A stretch of DNA of 64,000 nt from Candidatus Thioglobus autotrophicus (lineage in GTDB: Bacteria; Pseudomonadota; Gammaproteobacteria; PS1; Pseudothioglobaceae): positions 1 through 64,000 of the forward strand of contig JAKUUR010000004.1 of the NCBI GenBank assembly GCA_022448455.1. The letters run 5' to 3'. The notes beneath the pieces were generated by a model that was given only the letters and a program-made list of their open reading frames with translations, was not told the DNA's origin and ran no database searches. The translations under genes were made by a program, and so were the position numbers. This document shows positions 49,130 through 60,296 of the stretch, in pieces (positions within the stretch are counted from its first letter, which is position 1; every line of letters starts with the position of its first letter).

Positions 49130-50310
49130 TAGAAAAAAGCTTGTATGCCAGTAATCGCTTTGCCTAAGATGAGTGCGTGGATATCATGTGTACCTTCATA
49201 AGTATTAACTGTTTCAAGGTTCATCATATGGCGAATAATGTGATATTCATCGACTATTCCATATGCTCCGTGCATATCTCTAGCACTACGGGCAATATTT
49301 AAAGCCTTTCCACAGGAATTACGCTTCATCATTGAAATGAGCTCAACAGGACAATGATCGTTGTCCATTAGGCGACCCATCTGTAAGCAACCTTGCAATC
49401 CAAGACTAATATCAGTTAGCATATCGGCAAGTTTTTTTTGAATGAGCTGGTTGCTGGCTAATGGACGATTAAATTGTTTTCGTTCTAAGGTGTAGTTTCG
49501 TGTTGACTGATAACAGAATTCAGCAGCGCCGAGGACTCCCCAAGCGATACCATAACGCGCTTTATTTAAGCAGCCAAATGGACCTGCAAGGCCGCTAATA
49601 TTGGGAAAAAGGTTCTCATCGGGCACAAAAACATTGTCCATTACGATTTCTCCAGTAATAGAGGTTCGCAGTGAGAATTTACCATTTATTTTTGGTGCCG
49701 ACAATCCATTCATGCCCTTTTCAAGAATAAAACCTCGGACTACACCATCTAACTTTGCCCAAACAACAAACACATCTGCAATAGGAGAATTGGTAATCCA
49801 CATTTTATTGCCGGTTAGACGATAACCTCCTTCAATCTTTTCAGCACTTGTAGACATTGAAGCGGGGTCACTACCTGAGTTTGGTTCAGTTAATCCAAAA
49901 CAACCAACCAACTCACCGCTGAGCAATTTTGGTAGATATTTACTTTTTTGTTCTTCGCTACCATAACTATATATTGGGTGAATTACAAGAGAAGACTGAA
50001 CACTCATTACTGAACGATAGCCACTATCAATACGTTCAATTTCACGAGCAATAAGACCATAGCTGACATAATTGACCTCACTACCGCCATACTTTGCAGG
50101 CAAGGTTGGACCTAAAAGGCCAAGTTCTCCCAGTTCGGTTACAATATTACGATCAAACGTTTCATTTCTATTAGCCATCAGCACTCGAGGTGCTAAATAT
50201 TCCTGACAGTAATCGTGAGCTGTATCGCGGATAAGTTTTTCTTCGCCACTCAGCTGACCTTCTAAAAACATACTATCTTGCCAGTTAAAATTTGTTAATG
50301 ATTGGCTCAT
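49129..50310 (-). CDS. gcdH: Glutaryl-CoA dehydrogenase
   Basis: FAD enzyme that oxidises and decarboxylates glutaryl-CoA to crotonyl-CoA. The 393-residue product has the acyl-CoA dehydrogenase folds, [31 protein letters not shown], and the catalytic Glu in [15 protein letters not shown]. This C-terminal pattern with [16 protein letters not shown] is typical of GCDH rather than straight-chain acyl-CoA dehydrogenases. It forms an operon with the downstream CoA-transferase. Confidence 0.9.
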   Translation of the reverse strand: MSQSLTNFNWQDSMFLEGQLSGEEKLIRDTAHDYCQEYLAPRVLMANRNETFDRNIVTELGELGLLGPTLPAKYGGSEVNYVSYGLIAREIERIDSGYRSVMSVQSSLVIHPIYSYGSEEQKSKYLPKLLSGELVGCFGLTEPNSGSDPASMSTSAEKIEGGYRLTGNKMWITNSPIADVFVVWAKLDGVVRGFILEKGMNGLSAPKINGKFSLRTSITGEIVMDNVFVPDENLFPNISGLAGPFGCLNKARYGIAWGVLGAAEFCYQSTRNYTLERKQFNRPLASNQLIQKKLADMLTDISLGLQGCLQMGRLMDNDHCPVELISMMKRNSCGKALNIARSARDMHGAYGIVDEYHIIRHMMNLETVNTYEGTHDIHALILGKAITGIQAFF

Positions 50311-50405
50311 ATAATTTCCATATATAGGTATTAAATCTGTGATTAAGGATAGATTATATCTAAAAAATTTCTATTGCAGTAATCACTATCAAGGTTATGT
50401 ACACT

Positions 50406-50437
50406 CTCCCTCACACATCAAACGGAATTTGGACTTT
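50406..50437. repeat. 32-bp direct repeat, right copy
   Basis: Same 32 bases as 47503-47534, with G for A at one position. It lies about 95 bases upstream of the dehydrogenase start and about 40 bases before the next gene. Such repeats can be recombination sites or remnants of insertion. Confidence 0.75.
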
Positions 50438-50474
50438 TATTTATACTAAGTTCAAATTGAAATATAATGAATAA

Positions 50475-51218
50475 ATGAAAAAACTACTCTTACTTATAGC
50501 ATTATCTTTTATCTCAACTCAGAGTTTTTGTAAAGAACCTCCATTTTGGGGAACAATTTTTATTGACCCCAACATTGTTACTGCTTCAGATCCCTCGGCT
50601 TTTAAAAGTATTTCATACAAAGGACAAGCCTCAAGACAAATGTATGACAAGAGAAGCTCTTGGGTTAACTTACAGGCTTTTTTATTTGAAGCTAAATTTG
50701 AAGATGGAAGCATAATTGAGATGCAAGTAAACCCTGAATTTAAAGATAAGTCACTTGCAGAGGCTGAGGCTAAAAAGTATGCCTGGTTAATTGGACAACT
50801 TCCAGTAGTTCTTAGGAAAGATATACAAACATCTTGGATTCACAAAGGAATTAACCCTTATGGAGGCGGCAATAACAATATATTAATCCATACTGGCCAA
50901 ACGAAAGAATATGAAAGAGATGGTATTTTAGAGGAGACTCTAATTCATGAGGCCTCACACACATCTCTAGATTCATATCATGCCAATAATTATGCTTGGC
51001 TTAACGCACAATCGAAGGATAATAATTTTATTTCGAATTACGCTAGAGACAATCCCTTGAGGGAAGATATTGCTGAAAGTTTTCTAACGTATATAGCAGC
51101 GATTCATCTAAGTGACAGAATTTCATCTGAACTGAAGTTACAAATACTTTCAACTATACCAAACAGAATTGAGTATTTTGAAAATCAGAACTTTGACCTA
51201 TCTCAATACTCAAGATAG
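50475..51218 (+). CDS. Secreted HEASH-motif putative metalloprotein
   Basis: A 247-residue protein with a signal peptide (KKLLLLIALSFISTQSFCK, about 20 residues). It contains HEASH at 158-162, then His169, and a downstream EDIAES (Glu197, Glu201) that could provide a third zinc ligand, as in zincin-type peptidases. The remainder shows beta-rich segments and no known domain. A TATAAT at 50463-50468 lies close to the ATG. The protein stands alone between a repeat and ssrA, and its substrate is unknown. Confidence 0.6.
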   Translation: MKKLLLLIALSFISTQSFCKEPPFWGTIFIDPNIVTASDPSAFKSISYKGQASRQMYDKRSSWVNLQAFLFEAKFEDGSIIEMQVNPEFKDKSLAEAEAKKYAWLIGQLPVVLRKDIQTSWIHKGINPYGGGNNNILIHTGQTKEYERDGILEETLIHEASHTSLDSYHANNYAWLNAQSKDNNFISNYARDNPLREDIAESFLTYIAAIHLSDRISSELKLQILSTIPNRIEYFENQNFDLSQYSR

Positions 51219-51293
51219 ATAGTCTCTCTCATAACCACTCCGCTATAGTCGCAACGATTTAATACTATGTAAGCATCAAGGCTGAGTGATTTA

Positions 51294-51355
51294 GACGCTC
51301 TACAACCCTTATGATTAGTGGTTTATAATCAAGTAAAGGTTGTTATAGAGGGCGT
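51294..51355. repeat. Long imperfect inverted repeat downstream of ssrA
   Basis: ACGCTCTACAACCCTT (51294-51309) pairs with AAAGGTTGTTATAGAGGGCGT (51335-51355) with a few bulges, and an inner GATTA/TAATC stem closes the loop. It lies 16 bases past the 3' end of the minus-strand tmRNA, so it could help end that transcript, although no U-run follows. Confidence 0.5.
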
Positions 51356-51370
51356 TAAAGATAAGATGTT

Positions 51371-51719
51371 TGGTGGAGATGGGGGGAATTGAACCCCCGT
51401 CCGAAAACCTTCAGTCAAGAAGTCTACATGCTTAGTACAGGCCTATTGCTTTAACTTTTTACCACCCGGCCAACAGGGATGTAGAAAGCGATTTTAGATT
51501 AGGTTTTAACCCTATTACCCTAAAAAAATAATAGTGGCGAGTCTGTAAGCGACCGTTATCCCAAAAGCACAGACAACTTCTAAGTAACGGTTAGCATTAT
51601 GCTGCTAAAGCGTAGTTGTCTTCGTTTGCAACTATTATTTAAAGAACGTTTTTACGAGCAATCTTTATCCTCGACATGCATCCTTGAAATCCAACTCCTC
51701 GTCGAAGCCAGTCATCCCC
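51371..51719 (-). ncRNA. ssrA: Transfer-messenger RNA
   Basis: About 349 bases on the minus strand. The 5' GGGGATG pairs with the 3' CATCTCC, followed by ACCA, and the T-arm reads GGGGGTTCAATTCCCCC. The resume codon GCA begins the tag ANEDNYALAA followed by TAA, close to the gammaproteobacterial ANDENYALAA consensus. A TATAAT lies at 51735-51730, about 10 bases before the 5' end. It rescues stalled ribosomes with SmpB, whose gene is not in the window. Confidence 0.95.
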
Positions 51720-51752
51720 AGATGCTTACATTATACGCTTCATTATGAGAAT

Positions 51753-52937
51753 TTAGCTAATTGTAACTCGTGCAAATTTTCTTTTGCCAACCTGATACAC
51801 TGAGGTACCTGCTGTTGGCTCAAGATCCTTGTTGGTAATTTTTTCGCCATCCATTTTAGCTGCCCCTTGCTTGATCATACGGAATGCTTCGGAAGTCGAA
51901 CTAACTAAGTTTGAGTCTTTTAGAAGGTTGGCAATCTTGGTTCCATTTTGAAAGGTAAATTCGTCCATCTTATCAGGGGTTTGGTTTTTAGCAAACCGGT
52001 CAATGAAGTTTTGTTGAGCTTGTTTTGCTAGTTCATTGCTATGGAAACGTGTAATAATCTCTTCTGCTAAGCGAAATTTAATATTTCTTGGGTTTTCGCC
52101 ATCTTCAACTTCCTTTTTCCAAGACTCAATTGTTTCTAATGATTCAAAACTCAACAGCTCAAGGTAGCGCCACATCAGCTCGTCTGATATTGACATAAGC
52201 TTGCCAAACATATCATCAGGAGTCTCGTCGATACCGATATAGTTATCTAATGACTTGCTCATCTTTTGAACTCCATCAAGACCTTCTAATAATGGCATTG
52301 TAAGAATCACTTGTGGCTCTTTTCCGGCTTGTTTTTGAAGGTCTCTGCCCATTAAAAGGTTAAATTTTTGATCTGTTCCTCCTAGCTCCATGTCAGCCTG
52401 AAGTGCAAGTGAGTCATAACCTTGGACTAGAGGGTATAAGAATTCATGTATTGAAATTGCTTGCTCAGACTTGTAGCGTTTGGAAAAATCATCCCGCTCT
52501 AGCATTCTTGCGACTGTTTGTTTTGATGCCAAAGAAACCATCTCCGAAGAACTCATCTTTCCCATCCATTCAGAATTAAAAACTATCCTTGTTTTGTCTT
52601 TATCTAGTATTTTGAAGACTTGCTCTTGATAACTTTTAGAATTTTCAAGCACTTCATCTTTTGTGAGCGGTTTGCGAGTTACATTTTTACCACTTGGGTC
52701 ACCGATCATGCCAGTAAAGTCGCCAATCAAGAAAATGATTTCGTGGCCAAGATCTTGAAGTTGCTTCATCTTGTTAATAACAACTGTATGTCCAAGGTGC
52801 AAGTCTGGTGCAGTTGGATCAAAGCCCACCTTGATTCTTAGAGGTTTATTTTTTTGCAGCTTTTTCTTGAGCTCTTCAAGGGGCAGTATTTCATCTGCAC
52901 CTCTTTCAAAAATGGCTAATGTGTCTTGAATTGTCAT
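51753..52937 (-). CDS. tyrS: Tyrosyl-tRNA synthetase
   Basis: Class I synthetase of 394 residues. The HIGH motif is HLGH ([11 protein letters not shown]) near residue 46, KMSKS is exact ([13 protein letters not shown]), and a C-terminal S4 RNA-binding domain (residues about 330-394) ends the protein. The spacing between motifs and the GGTDQKFNL pocket match the TyrRZ-type of gammaproteobacteria. It is downstream of proA and upstream of ssrA on the same strand. Confidence 0.95.
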   Translation of the reverse strand: MTIQDTLAIFERGADEILPLEELKKKLQKNKPLRIKVGFDPTAPDLHLGHTVVINKMKQLQDLGHEIIFLIGDFTGMIGDPSGKNVTRKPLTKDEVLENSKSYQEQVFKILDKDKTRIVFNSEWMGKMSSSEMVSLASKQTVARMLERDDFSKRYKSEQAISIHEFLYPLVQGYDSLALQADMELGGTDQKFNLLMGRDLQKQAGKEPQVILTMPLLEGLDGVQKMSKSLDNYIGIDETPDDMFGKLMSISDELMWRYLELLSFESLETIESWKKEVEDGENPRNIKFRLAEEIITRFHSNELAKQAQQNFIDRFAKNQTPDKMDEFTFQNGTKIANLLKDSNLVSSTSEAFRMIKQGAAKMDGEKITNKDLEPTAGTSVYQVGKRKFARVTIS

Positions 52938-52949
52938 AATTGTGTCACT

Positions 52950-54209
52950 CTATGGCCTCGTATGTCCATCACCTAGGACGATATATTTTTGTGAAGTTAA
53001 GCCTTCAAGTCCAACTGGACCGCGTACATGAAATTTATCTGTACTGATGCCAATCTCTGCACCTAGACCATACTCAAAGCCATCTGCAAATGCTGTTGAT
53101 GCGTTAACCATCACTGAGGATGAGTCCACTTCGGCTAGAAATTTTCTTGCACTTGTTTTGTTTTCTGTGACGATAGTGTCGGTATGTGAAGACCCGTATT
53201 GCTCTATATGAGAAATAGCTTCATCCAATGAACTCACAATCTTTATTGATAGGATTGGAGCAAGGTACTCCTCACTCCAGTCATCTTCTGTGGCTGCAAT
53301 GATTTTATTTGAACGTTTTTGAGATTCTTGACATCCACGTAATTCCACTCCTTCTTCAACATATAAGTCAATCAGTTGATCGAATGTAGCAAAATCCAAA
53401 TCCTGATGAACTAGAAGTGTTTCTGTGGCGTTACAGACACCATATCGTCGGGTTTTGCCATTAAATGCTACATTTATAGCTTTCTGAGAGTCAGCCTCTT
53501 TGTCTAGGTAGGTGTGACATACACCGTGAAGGTGTTTAATGACTGGCATCCTGGCATTGGCGCTCACATTTTCAATTAAGCCTTTGCCACCTCTTGGTAT
53601 GATAACATCAACATAATCGCTAGCTTGAACAAGTCTTGTCACCGCCTCACGATCAGTGATGTCGATTAGTTGCACTGCGTCAAAATTTATGCCGGCCTCA
53701 GTTAATGCATCTTTAATACACTCATATAAAGCTCGGTTTGAGTTTATTGCATCCGAACTGCCCCGTAAAATTACCGCGTTACCTGATTTTAAACACAGAA
53801 CTGCTGCGTCGATAGTGACATTTGGACGAGACTCATAGATCATTCCTATAACACCTATTGGTACTCTCATTTTGCCGACCTGAATACCACTAGGGCGATA
53901 CTCTAAGTCGGTTATTTCACCGATTGGATCAGGAAGAGATGCGACTTGCTCTAAACCTTCAACAATGTCATTAATTCTTTCAGGATTGAGCATTAATCGA
54001 TCTAAAAAGACATCATTTAAGCCGTTACTTTTCCCTTGAGTTAAATCCTGTTTATTGGCATCAAGTATCGCTTTTTGGTTTTTCTGGATATTACTGGCAA
54101 TGTTATGCAAAACAGCATTTTTTGTTTCAGTATCTGCTGTGCGCAAGGAACGAGAGGCTTTTTTTGCCTTCTGTCCAAGATTTAAAATTAGTTCGGCTAT
54201 TGAGTCCAT
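52950..54209 (-). CDS. proA: Glutamate-5-semialdehyde dehydrogenase
   Basis: Reduces gamma-glutamyl phosphate to the semialdehyde in proline synthesis. The 419-residue product has the catalytic Cys in [14 protein letters not shown] and the aldehyde-dehydrogenase fold, with [14 protein letters not shown] and [10 protein letters not shown]. The C-terminus [19 protein letters not shown] is typical. Its start overlaps the end of holA by 13 bases. Confidence 0.95.
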   Translation of the reverse strand: MDSIAELILNLGQKAKKASRSLRTADTETKNAVLHNIASNIQKNQKAILDANKQDLTQGKSNGLNDVFLDRLMLNPERINDIVEGLEQVASLPDPIGEITDLEYRPSGIQVGKMRVPIGVIGMIYESRPNVTIDAAVLCLKSGNAVILRGSSDAINSNRALYECIKDALTEAGINFDAVQLIDITDREAVTRLVQASDYVDVIIPRGGKGLIENVSANARMPVIKHLHGVCHTYLDKEADSQKAINVAFNGKTRRYGVCNATETLLVHQDLDFATFDQLIDLYVEEGVELRGCQESQKRSNKIIAATEDDWSEEYLAPILSIKIVSSLDEAISHIEQYGSSHTDTIVTENKTSARKFLAEVDSSSVMVNASTAFADGFEYGLGAEIGISTDKFHVRGPVGLEGLTSQKYIVLGDGHTRP

Positions 54210-55216
54210 TGCGTTTTTCCTGACAAAGTGATAAGAACACTTTGCAACTCATCGTAAACGTTGAGATTATCCATACCTTTTAGTGAGCGGTCAATACGCC
54301 CGAGTGATAATAGCAATTTTTGTAGTCGTTGATAAGAATGTTTATTGAGAGCATTTGAAATCAAAGGTTTTCTTTTTTGCCATACCCGGTGTTTTTCGAG
54401 TATAGCCTCAATTGGTTCATTGTGTTTCAATTCGACAGACATCGTTACCAGAGACTTTATCTCTCGGTACAGGGATGAAACGATAATCACTGGCGGTGTC
54501 GTTTCATCAACAAGCGAGTTGAATATTTTGTTGACTTTTGTTGAATCACCTTTGAGTGCGGCATCAATCAGTCCAAAGACCGAGTAATGGGACTGTTGGT
54601 CGATTTGATTGAGGAACTCATTAGCGTTAATATGACCATCAGGATAGGCGATTTTGAGTTTTTGTATTTCTTGCATAGATGCCAAAAGGTTGCCTTCTGT
54701 GCAATAAGCGATTGCCTCAGCAACCTCGTGATTAGTTTTCAGGCCTAACTGGGTCATTTGGTTAATAATCCAGCCAACGAGATGTTCATTTTGAACCTCC
54801 CAGTGTTGAATGATAGCACCCCTTTTATCTAGAGCTTTAAACCACTTACTTTTTTGCTGGTTTATGTCTAGTTTGCCTGTAGAGATAATGAGCAAAACAT
54901 CATCTGGGAGACTGTCAACTAATTCTGTTAGTGCTTTTGAACCTTTGATACCAAGTTTTCCAGTGGTAAGGCAGCACTCAATGATACGCTTCTCTGTGAA
55001 AAGTGATGGGCTTGCCATGTCACTAATGATAGTGTCCCAAGAGAACTGTCCGTCAATATCAAAACGAACACGATCGCTAAAACTATTCTCTTTCGCAGCT
55101 TCTTTAATTAGAGCCAAGCTTTGCTCAACCAAGAGAATTTCTGGGCCAAAGGCAAAATAGAGTGATTCCAAACCGTTTGAGAGGTGTTTTGAGAGCTGAT
55201 CTGGCTTTATTTTCAT
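54197..55216 (-). CDS. holA: DNA polymerase III delta subunit
   Basis: Clamp-loader subunit that opens the beta clamp. The 339-residue product matches HolA in its opening ([27 protein letters not shown]), the [11 protein letters not shown] segment and the C-terminal collar helices. The sequence is moderately divergent, as is usual for this gene. It heads the holA-proA-tyrS run. The divergent ftsH lies 185 bases away. Confidence 0.88.
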   Translation of the reverse strand: MKIKPDQLSKHLSNGLESLYFAFGPEILLVEQSLALIKEAAKENSFSDRVRFDIDGQFSWDTIISDMASPSLFTEKRIIECCLTTGKLGIKGSKALTELVDSLPDDVLLIISTGKLDINQQKSKWFKALDKRGAIIQHWEVQNEHLVGWIINQMTQLGLKTNHEVAEAIAYCTEGNLLASMQEIQKLKIAYPDGHINANEFLNQIDQQSHYSVFGLIDAALKGDSTKVNKIFNSLVDETTPPVIIVSSLYREIKSLVTMSVELKHNEPIEAILEKHRVWQKRKPLISNALNKHSYQRLQKLLLSLGRIDRSLKGMDNLNVYDELQSVLITLSGKTQWTQ

Positions 55217-55340
55217 GAGTTTTCTTAAGAAATTCGGGTCGAGTGGAAAAAATGAGCCAAAACGACATTAATTTTTGTAATATTCATTATGTCATAATTG
55301 TAAAATAATTTGTCATCAAACCTTGAAAAATTGCCATCAA

Positions 55341-55365
55341 ACCCTATATAAGTAATCAATAGGGT
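55341..55365. promoter_or_regulatory. Inverted repeat between holA and ftsH
   Basis: ACCCTAT (55341-55347) and ATAGGGT (55359-55365) are exact inverse copies 11 bases apart. They lie about 35 bases before the ftsH start, which fits an operator. CATCAAACC occurs twice just upstream. Confidence 0.4.
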
Positions 55366-55401
55366 ATATTTACCGTTCTACATTTAGGTTAAATTTTATA
55401 T

Positions 55402-57324
55402 ATGTATAAGAATATTTTACTATGGCTGGTATTGGGCAGTGTCCTTGCCTCTCTGTTTGGTCAATTTAAACCTACCAATAATTCAACCGAGATTAGTTAC
55501 TCTCAGTTCATCCAAAGTGTCAAACAAGGGAACGTTTCCAGCGTCAAGATTGCGGGAAGTCAAATTAGCGGTGTAACTTCACTAGGTGAAGAGTTTGACA
55601 CCTATAGCCCTGGTGATTTGGGTTTGATGGGAGACCTACTAAATAATGGCGTTTCTGTTCAGGCTACGCCACCAGCAAAAGAGAGCTTCTTGAAGCAACT
55701 GATAATTTCACTAGCACCCATACTATTACTGATTGGCGTCATTATGTATACCATGCGTAGTGCTGGAGGCGCTATGGGTGGAAAGAATCCGATGTCATTC
55801 GGTAAATCAAAGGCACGTTTAATTACCAAGGACGAGGCACAGGTCACCTTTGCGGATGTTGCAGGCGTTGATGAGGCAAAAGAAGAGGTCAGTGAATTAG
55901 TTGACTTCCTCTCTGACCCGAGCAAATTTACTAGAGTTGGTGGAAAGATTCCAAAAGGTGTACTCATGATTGGTCCACCCGGAACAGGTAAGACTTTACT
56001 AGCAAAGGCAGTGGCGGGTGAGGCTGACGTACCATTCTTCTTTATTTCTGGTTCCGACTTTGTTGAAATGTTTGTTGGTGTTGGAGCATCTCGCGTACGT
56101 GACATGTTTGAACAGGCCAAAAAAAATGCCCCCTGTATCATCTTTATTGATGAGATTGATGCAGTAGGTCGTCAGCGTGGAGCTGGTTTGGGTGGTGGAC
56201 ATGATGAGCGTGAACAAACCCTTAACCAGATGCTGGTTGAAATGGATGGTTTCGAAGGGACAGAGGGTGTTATCGTTGTTGCAGCAACTAACCGTCCAGA
56301 TGTACTTGATCCTGCGCTACTCAGGGCTGGAAGGTTTGATCGCACAGTCACTGTTGGTTTGCCTGATATAAAAGGGCGCGATGCTATTTTGAAGATACAT
56401 ATGAGGAAGCTGCCTGTTGCAAAAAATGTCAAATCTATGGATATAGCCAGAGGTACTCCAGGCTTTTCGGGTGCGGATCTAGCTAATTTAACTAATGAAG
56501 CTGCTTTGCTTGCAGCTGGGAAAAGTAAAAAACTGGTAGGAATGCAAGAATTCGAAAAAGCCAAAGACAAGATAATGATGGGCTCGGAACGCAAGAGCAT
56601 GGTTATGGATGAAGCGGAAAAAGAAATGACTGCCTTTCATGAGGCCGGACACGCAATAGTTGGACGTTTGGTACCTGAACATGACCCGGTTTACAAGGTC
56701 AGCATTATTCCAAGAGGTAGGGCTTTGGGTGTGACTATGTTTCTACCCGTAAAAGATAAGTATAGTGTTTCAAAGCGCAAGATTAACTCTCAAATTTCCT
56801 CATTATTTGGTGGCCGAATTGCAGAAGAGCTTGTTTATGGTAAAGACGATGTAACAACTGGTGCAAGTAATGACATAGAACGTGCCACTGAACTTGCCCA
56901 TAAAATGGTCAAACTTTGGGGAATGTCTGACGTGATGGGTCCGTTGGCTTATGGTGAAGAAGAGGGAGAGATTTTCTTAGGTCGACAGGTAACCAAACAT
57001 AAGCACATTTCTGATGACACATTTAATAAAGTGGATGCTGAAATTCGTATAATTATTGATGCCAATTACGATATAGCTTACAAAATTCTTGAGGAAAACA
57101 GAGATATTCTAGACTCAATGGCAGCAGCATTAATCGAGTTTGAAACTATTGACGTGGGTCAGATTGATGACCTGATGGCTAGAAAACCAATGCGAGAGGC
57201 AGCTGAAGTTGTTGATTCTGAAGAAGTTTCGTCCGAGTTGGGAACCGGTAGTAAATCTAAAGGTTCCGAACCGTCTTCAGATGACAACCGAGGTGGTGAC
57301 AGTAGTACTGAGCAGTTTGCATAG
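55402..57324 (+). CDS. ftsH: ATP-dependent zinc metalloprotease FtsH
   Basis: Membrane-anchored AAA+ protease for quality control and turnover of regulators such as LpxC. The 640-residue product has two membrane helices (residues about 4-22 and 105-125), Walker A GPPGTGKT, Walker B IIFIDEID, the second region of homology with [12 protein letters not shown], and the zinc motif HEAGH ([10 protein letters not shown]). The C-terminus is Ser/Gly rich. It heads the ftsH-folP-glmM group. The gene is divergent from holA. Confidence 0.97.
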   Translation: MYKNILLWLVLGSVLASLFGQFKPTNNSTEISYSQFIQSVKQGNVSSVKIAGSQISGVTSLGEEFDTYSPGDLGLMGDLLNNGVSVQATPPAKESFLKQLIISLAPILLLIGVIMYTMRSAGGAMGGKNPMSFGKSKARLITKDEAQVTFADVAGVDEAKEEVSELVDFLSDPSKFTRVGGKIPKGVLMIGPPGTGKTLLAKAVAGEADVPFFFISGSDFVEMFVGVGASRVRDMFEQAKKNAPCIIFIDEIDAVGRQRGAGLGGGHDEREQTLNQMLVEMDGFEGTEGVIVVAATNRPDVLDPALLRAGRFDRTVTVGLPDIKGRDAILKIHMRKLPVAKNVKSMDIARGTPGFSGADLANLTNEAALLAAGKSKKLVGMQEFEKAKDKIMMGSERKSMVMDEAEKEMTAFHEAGHAIVGRLVPEHDPVYKVSIIPRGRALGVTMFLPVKDKYSVSKRKINSQISSLFGGRIAEELVYGKDDVTTGASNDIERATELAHKMVKLWGMSDVMGPLAYGEEEGEIFLGRQVTKHKHISDDTFNKVDAEIRIIIDANYDIAYKILEENRDILDSMAAALIEFETIDVGQIDDLMARKPMREAAEVVDSEEVSSELGTGSKSKGSEPSSDDNRGGDSSTEQFA

Positions 57325-57339
57325 TTCGAAGTGAGCTTG

Positions 57340-58146
57340 ATGGTCGACCAACCAATCGTCATGGGTGTACTCAACATTACCCCAGATTCATTTTCTGATG
57401 GTGGCTTATTTTTAGAAGCTCAAAGTGCAATTGATCAAGCCATCTTAATGGTTGAACAAGGCGCTGATATTATTGATATTGGCGGTGAATCAACTCGACC
57501 AGGAGCACCTGATGTAAGTGCTAAAGATGAGTTGAAGCGAGTTCTGCCTGTCATTGAAGCTTTGAGTGGTAACATTGACGTACCAATATCGATTGATACC
57601 TCTAAACCTGTTGTTATGGAGAGAGCTTTCGGTGCAGGTGCAAGTATTATTAATGACGTCTATGCTCTTCGCTCTAAAGGCGCCTTAGAAATGGCAGCTT
57701 CGTTGGGTGCCGATGTATGTTTAATGCATATGCAAGGAAATCCAAGAACGATGCAAAAAAATCCGAAGTACGATGATGTTGTTAGTGATGTGAAAATTTT
57801 CTTTACAGAACGACTCGAGGCTTGTTCAGATGTTGGGATTAAACTAGAGTCTATAACCCTTGACCCAGGATTTGGTTTCGGGAAGAACCTAGCTCATAAC
57901 ATAGCATTGTTAAAAAATCTGGCTGAATTTCATGACTTTGGAGTCTCTATTTTGGCTGGACTTTCAAGGAAATCAATGATCGGTTCATTGTTAGGCGATA
58001 AAGAAGTTGACTCAAGAATGATTGGCAGTGTTACAGCTGCATTAATTGCAGTGGAGAATGGCGCCAACATTATTAGAGCTCATGACGTTGCTGAAACCAA
58101 AGATGCACTTACGGTTTGGCAACAAATTAAGCATTTTAGGGAATAA
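57340..58146 (+). CDS. folP: Dihydropteroate synthase
   Basis: TIM-barrel enzyme that joins pterin pyrophosphate and p-aminobenzoate. About 268 residues with VMGVLNITPDSFSDGG, IDIGGESTRPGA, NDVYALR, LMHMQGNPRTM and LAGLSRKSMIG. The frame opens with GTG at 57331, but the ATG at 57340 has a purine-rich stretch before it and fits the family. ftsH ends just upstream and glmM begins 3 bases after its stop. It joins folA and folC as the folate genes of the window. Confidence 0.94.
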   Translation: MVDQPIVMGVLNITPDSFSDGGLFLEAQSAIDQAILMVEQGADIIDIGGESTRPGAPDVSAKDELKRVLPVIEALSGNIDVPISIDTSKPVVMERAFGAGASIINDVYALRSKGALEMAASLGADVCLMHMQGNPRTMQKNPKYDDVVSDVKIFFTERLEACSDVGIKLESITLDPGFGFGKNLAHNIALLKNLAEFHDFGVSILAGLSRKSMIGSLLGDKEVDSRMIGSVTAALIAVENGANIIRAHDVAETKDALTVWQQIKHFRE

Positions 58147-58149
58147 TTT

Positions 58150-59481
58150 GTGGATAAATTCTTTGGTACCGATGGCATAAGAGGAACGGTTGGCAAGCCA
58201 CCTATTACGGCGGACTTTTTGTTGAAAGTAGGTTGGGCAGTAGGTTCTGTTTTGTCGGAAAATGGGCCCGCAAGTGTGATTATTGGTAAGGACACTCGCG
58301 TTTCAGGTTATCTGTTTGAATCCGCCCTCGAGGCGGGTTTTTTGTCTGCAGGGGTTAGTGTGGGACTGTTAGGACCAATGCCTTCACCGGCGATTGCCTA
58401 TTTAACCAAAGCTTATGGTGCGAGTGCAGGAGTTGTAATCAGTGCCTCCCATAATAACTTTCAAGATAACGGCGTTAAGTTTTTCTCAAGTCAAGGTTTA
58501 AAGCTAAGCGATAAAACCCAGAAAGCCATAGAGAAAAAAATTTCTACTCCCATGGTTAGTGTTGATTCAGCCAATATTGGTAAAGCATTCAGGCATGACC
58601 AGGCTTTAGGTAGATATATCGAATTTTGTAAATCAACTTTCGATCGAATTTGTAATCTTTCTCATCTAACTATTGTTGTTGATTGTGCCAACGGCGCAAC
58701 TTACAATATTGCACAATGTGTGTTTGAAGAGTTGGGTGCTAAGGTGATTATGATTAATAACCAGCCTGATGGTTACAACATTAACCATAATTGCGGCGCA
58801 ACTGACACAACACATTTACAACAAGAAGTTTTAAACCACGAAGCAGACTTAGGTATCGCTTTTGATGGTGACGGTGATCGCTTGATAATGGTTGATCATA
58901 CTGGCGAGAAGGTTGATGGAGATGAGCTAGTATTTATCATTGCCAAGGCATGGAAAAAAAATGGTACCCTTAAATCAAGCACAGTGGTTGGAACAAAAAT
59001 GTCCAATTTGGGAATGCGCGAAGCACTTTCAGATCTGGATATCAATTTTATTGAAGCTGACGTGGGTGACAGATTTGTGATGGAACAATTGATACTAAAC
59101 AAAGCTAATCTTGGTGGTGAAGGCTCTGGACACATTATTTGTCTTAATAAATCTACCTCGGGTGACGGCATTATTGCTGCATTGCAAGTTTTAGAAGTTA
59201 TGTTGAAGTCTAATCAATCTTTGTATGACCTCAAAAAGGAAATGACTAAGTACCCCCAGGTGCTCATTAATGTTAAAACGAATGGTAAGCTGGACTTGGA
59301 GAATCACGAAAATCTTAATCAAGTCATATCAGTTGTTAAAGGAGAACTTGCAGACAAAGGACGCGTACTTATTAGGGAATCAGGTACTGAGCCTCTAGTT
59401 AGAATTATGGTAGAAAGCATCGATTTAGATTTAGCGAATAAAAGTGCAAATCAGTTAGCAGAAGCTCTGCAATCAAGTTAA
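58150..59481 (+). CDS. glmM: Phosphoglucosamine mutase
   Basis: Interconverts glucosamine-6-phosphate and glucosamine-1-phosphate on the way to UDP-GlcNAc. The 443-residue product begins at a GTG ([12 protein letters not shown] follows), with the catalytic phosphoserine in [15 protein letters not shown] near residue 100, metal loop DGDGDRL and the substrate loop GEGSGHI. The order ftsH-folP-glmM is conserved. secG, often next, is absent here and is replaced by a TauE-like gene. Confidence 0.95.
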   Translation: MDKFFGTDGIRGTVGKPPITADFLLKVGWAVGSVLSENGPASVIIGKDTRVSGYLFESALEAGFLSAGVSVGLLGPMPSPAIAYLTKAYGASAGVVISASHNNFQDNGVKFFSSQGLKLSDKTQKAIEKKISTPMVSVDSANIGKAFRHDQALGRYIEFCKSTFDRICNLSHLTIVVDCANGATYNIAQCVFEELGAKVIMINNQPDGYNINHNCGATDTTHLQQEVLNHEADLGIAFDGDGDRLIMVDHTGEKVDGDELVFIIAKAWKKNGTLKSSTVVGTKMSNLGMREALSDLDINFIEADVGDRFVMEQLILNKANLGGEGSGHIICLNKSTSGDGIIAALQVLEVMLKSNQSLYDLKKEMTKYPQVLINVKTNGKLDLENHENLNQVISVVKGELADKGRVLIRESGTEPLVRIMVESIDLDLANKSANQLAEALQSS

Positions 59482-59541
59482 TCTTTACCATAATTTCAAT
59501 ATAATATCGTTTTTCATAACGATAACCTACCAGAGGAAAGC

Positions 59542-60279
59542 ATGAGTTTTACAGCTTTAGAGTTAGGAGTAGTTGCTTTGATTTTTTCCTGGTCAGGTTT
59601 CGTAAGAACAGGACTTGGTTTTGGTGGTGCGGCTTTGGGACTACCTCTAATGATGCTCGTTGGTGGATCTCCGATTGACTGGTTACCAATTATTGGAATT
59701 CATTTATTCTTTTTTTCAGGTATTGCTCTCTCCAAGGTATTGAAGAAAGTTGATTGGAGGTATTTAAAGAGCTCATTGCCGTGGATTTTGCCTGCAAAAT
59801 TATTAGGTGTCATTGGCCTGATAAACCTTCCGGCAGATGTGATGACTGTGATTGTTTACCTGATCACTAGCTTTTATGCATTTACCTGGATCCTTGATCG
59901 TCCAATCGGATCTCAGAAAAATTGGGTTGATAATTTATTATTGTTCTTAGGTGGATATATATCTGGAACTTCTTTAACTGGAGCTCCATTAATAGTTGCA
60001 GTTTATATGCGCCACATTGTTAAGGAGCAGTTGCGAAATACACTATTTGTTTTGTGGATTTTCCTGGTTGCAATTAAGATGAGCGCATTTATAGTGGTTG
60101 GGGTTTATATTGACTGGCGTTTTGCTTTAATGTTAATTCCAGCGGCAGCTATTGGACATTACGTTGGACTCAAAGCTCACGATAAAATTATGGAAAATAA
60201 TGATCGATTCAAGAGGTGGATAGGAGGAGTGTTGCTGTCAGTTTGTGCTATTGGCTTTATAAGGCTTTTTATTATTTAA
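59542..60279 (+). CDS. TauE/SafE-family membrane permease
   Basis: A 245-residue protein with about eight membrane helices and the family signature GFGGAALGLPLMMLV in the first repeat and TSLTGAPLIVAVYM in the second. Members export or import sulfite, sulfoacetate, taurine or other small organic anions. It lies upstream of a sulfite reductase region, so sulfite or sulfonate transport is a reasonable guess, but it has its own AGAGGAAAG ribosome site and could be independent of glmM. No solute-binding partner is present. Confidence 0.8.
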   Translation: MSFTALELGVVALIFSWSGFVRTGLGFGGAALGLPLMMLVGGSPIDWLPIIGIHLFFFSGIALSKVLKKVDWRYLKSSLPWILPAKLLGVIGLINLPADVMTVIVYLITSFYAFTWILDRPIGSQKNWVDNLLLFLGGYISGTSLTGAPLIVAVYMRHIVKEQLRNTLFVLWIFLVAIKMSAFIVVGVYIDWRFALMLIPAAAIGHYVGLKAHDKIMENNDRFKRWIGGVLLSVCAIGFIRLFII

Positions 60280-60296
60280 TCTTAACTTCTGAGAGT

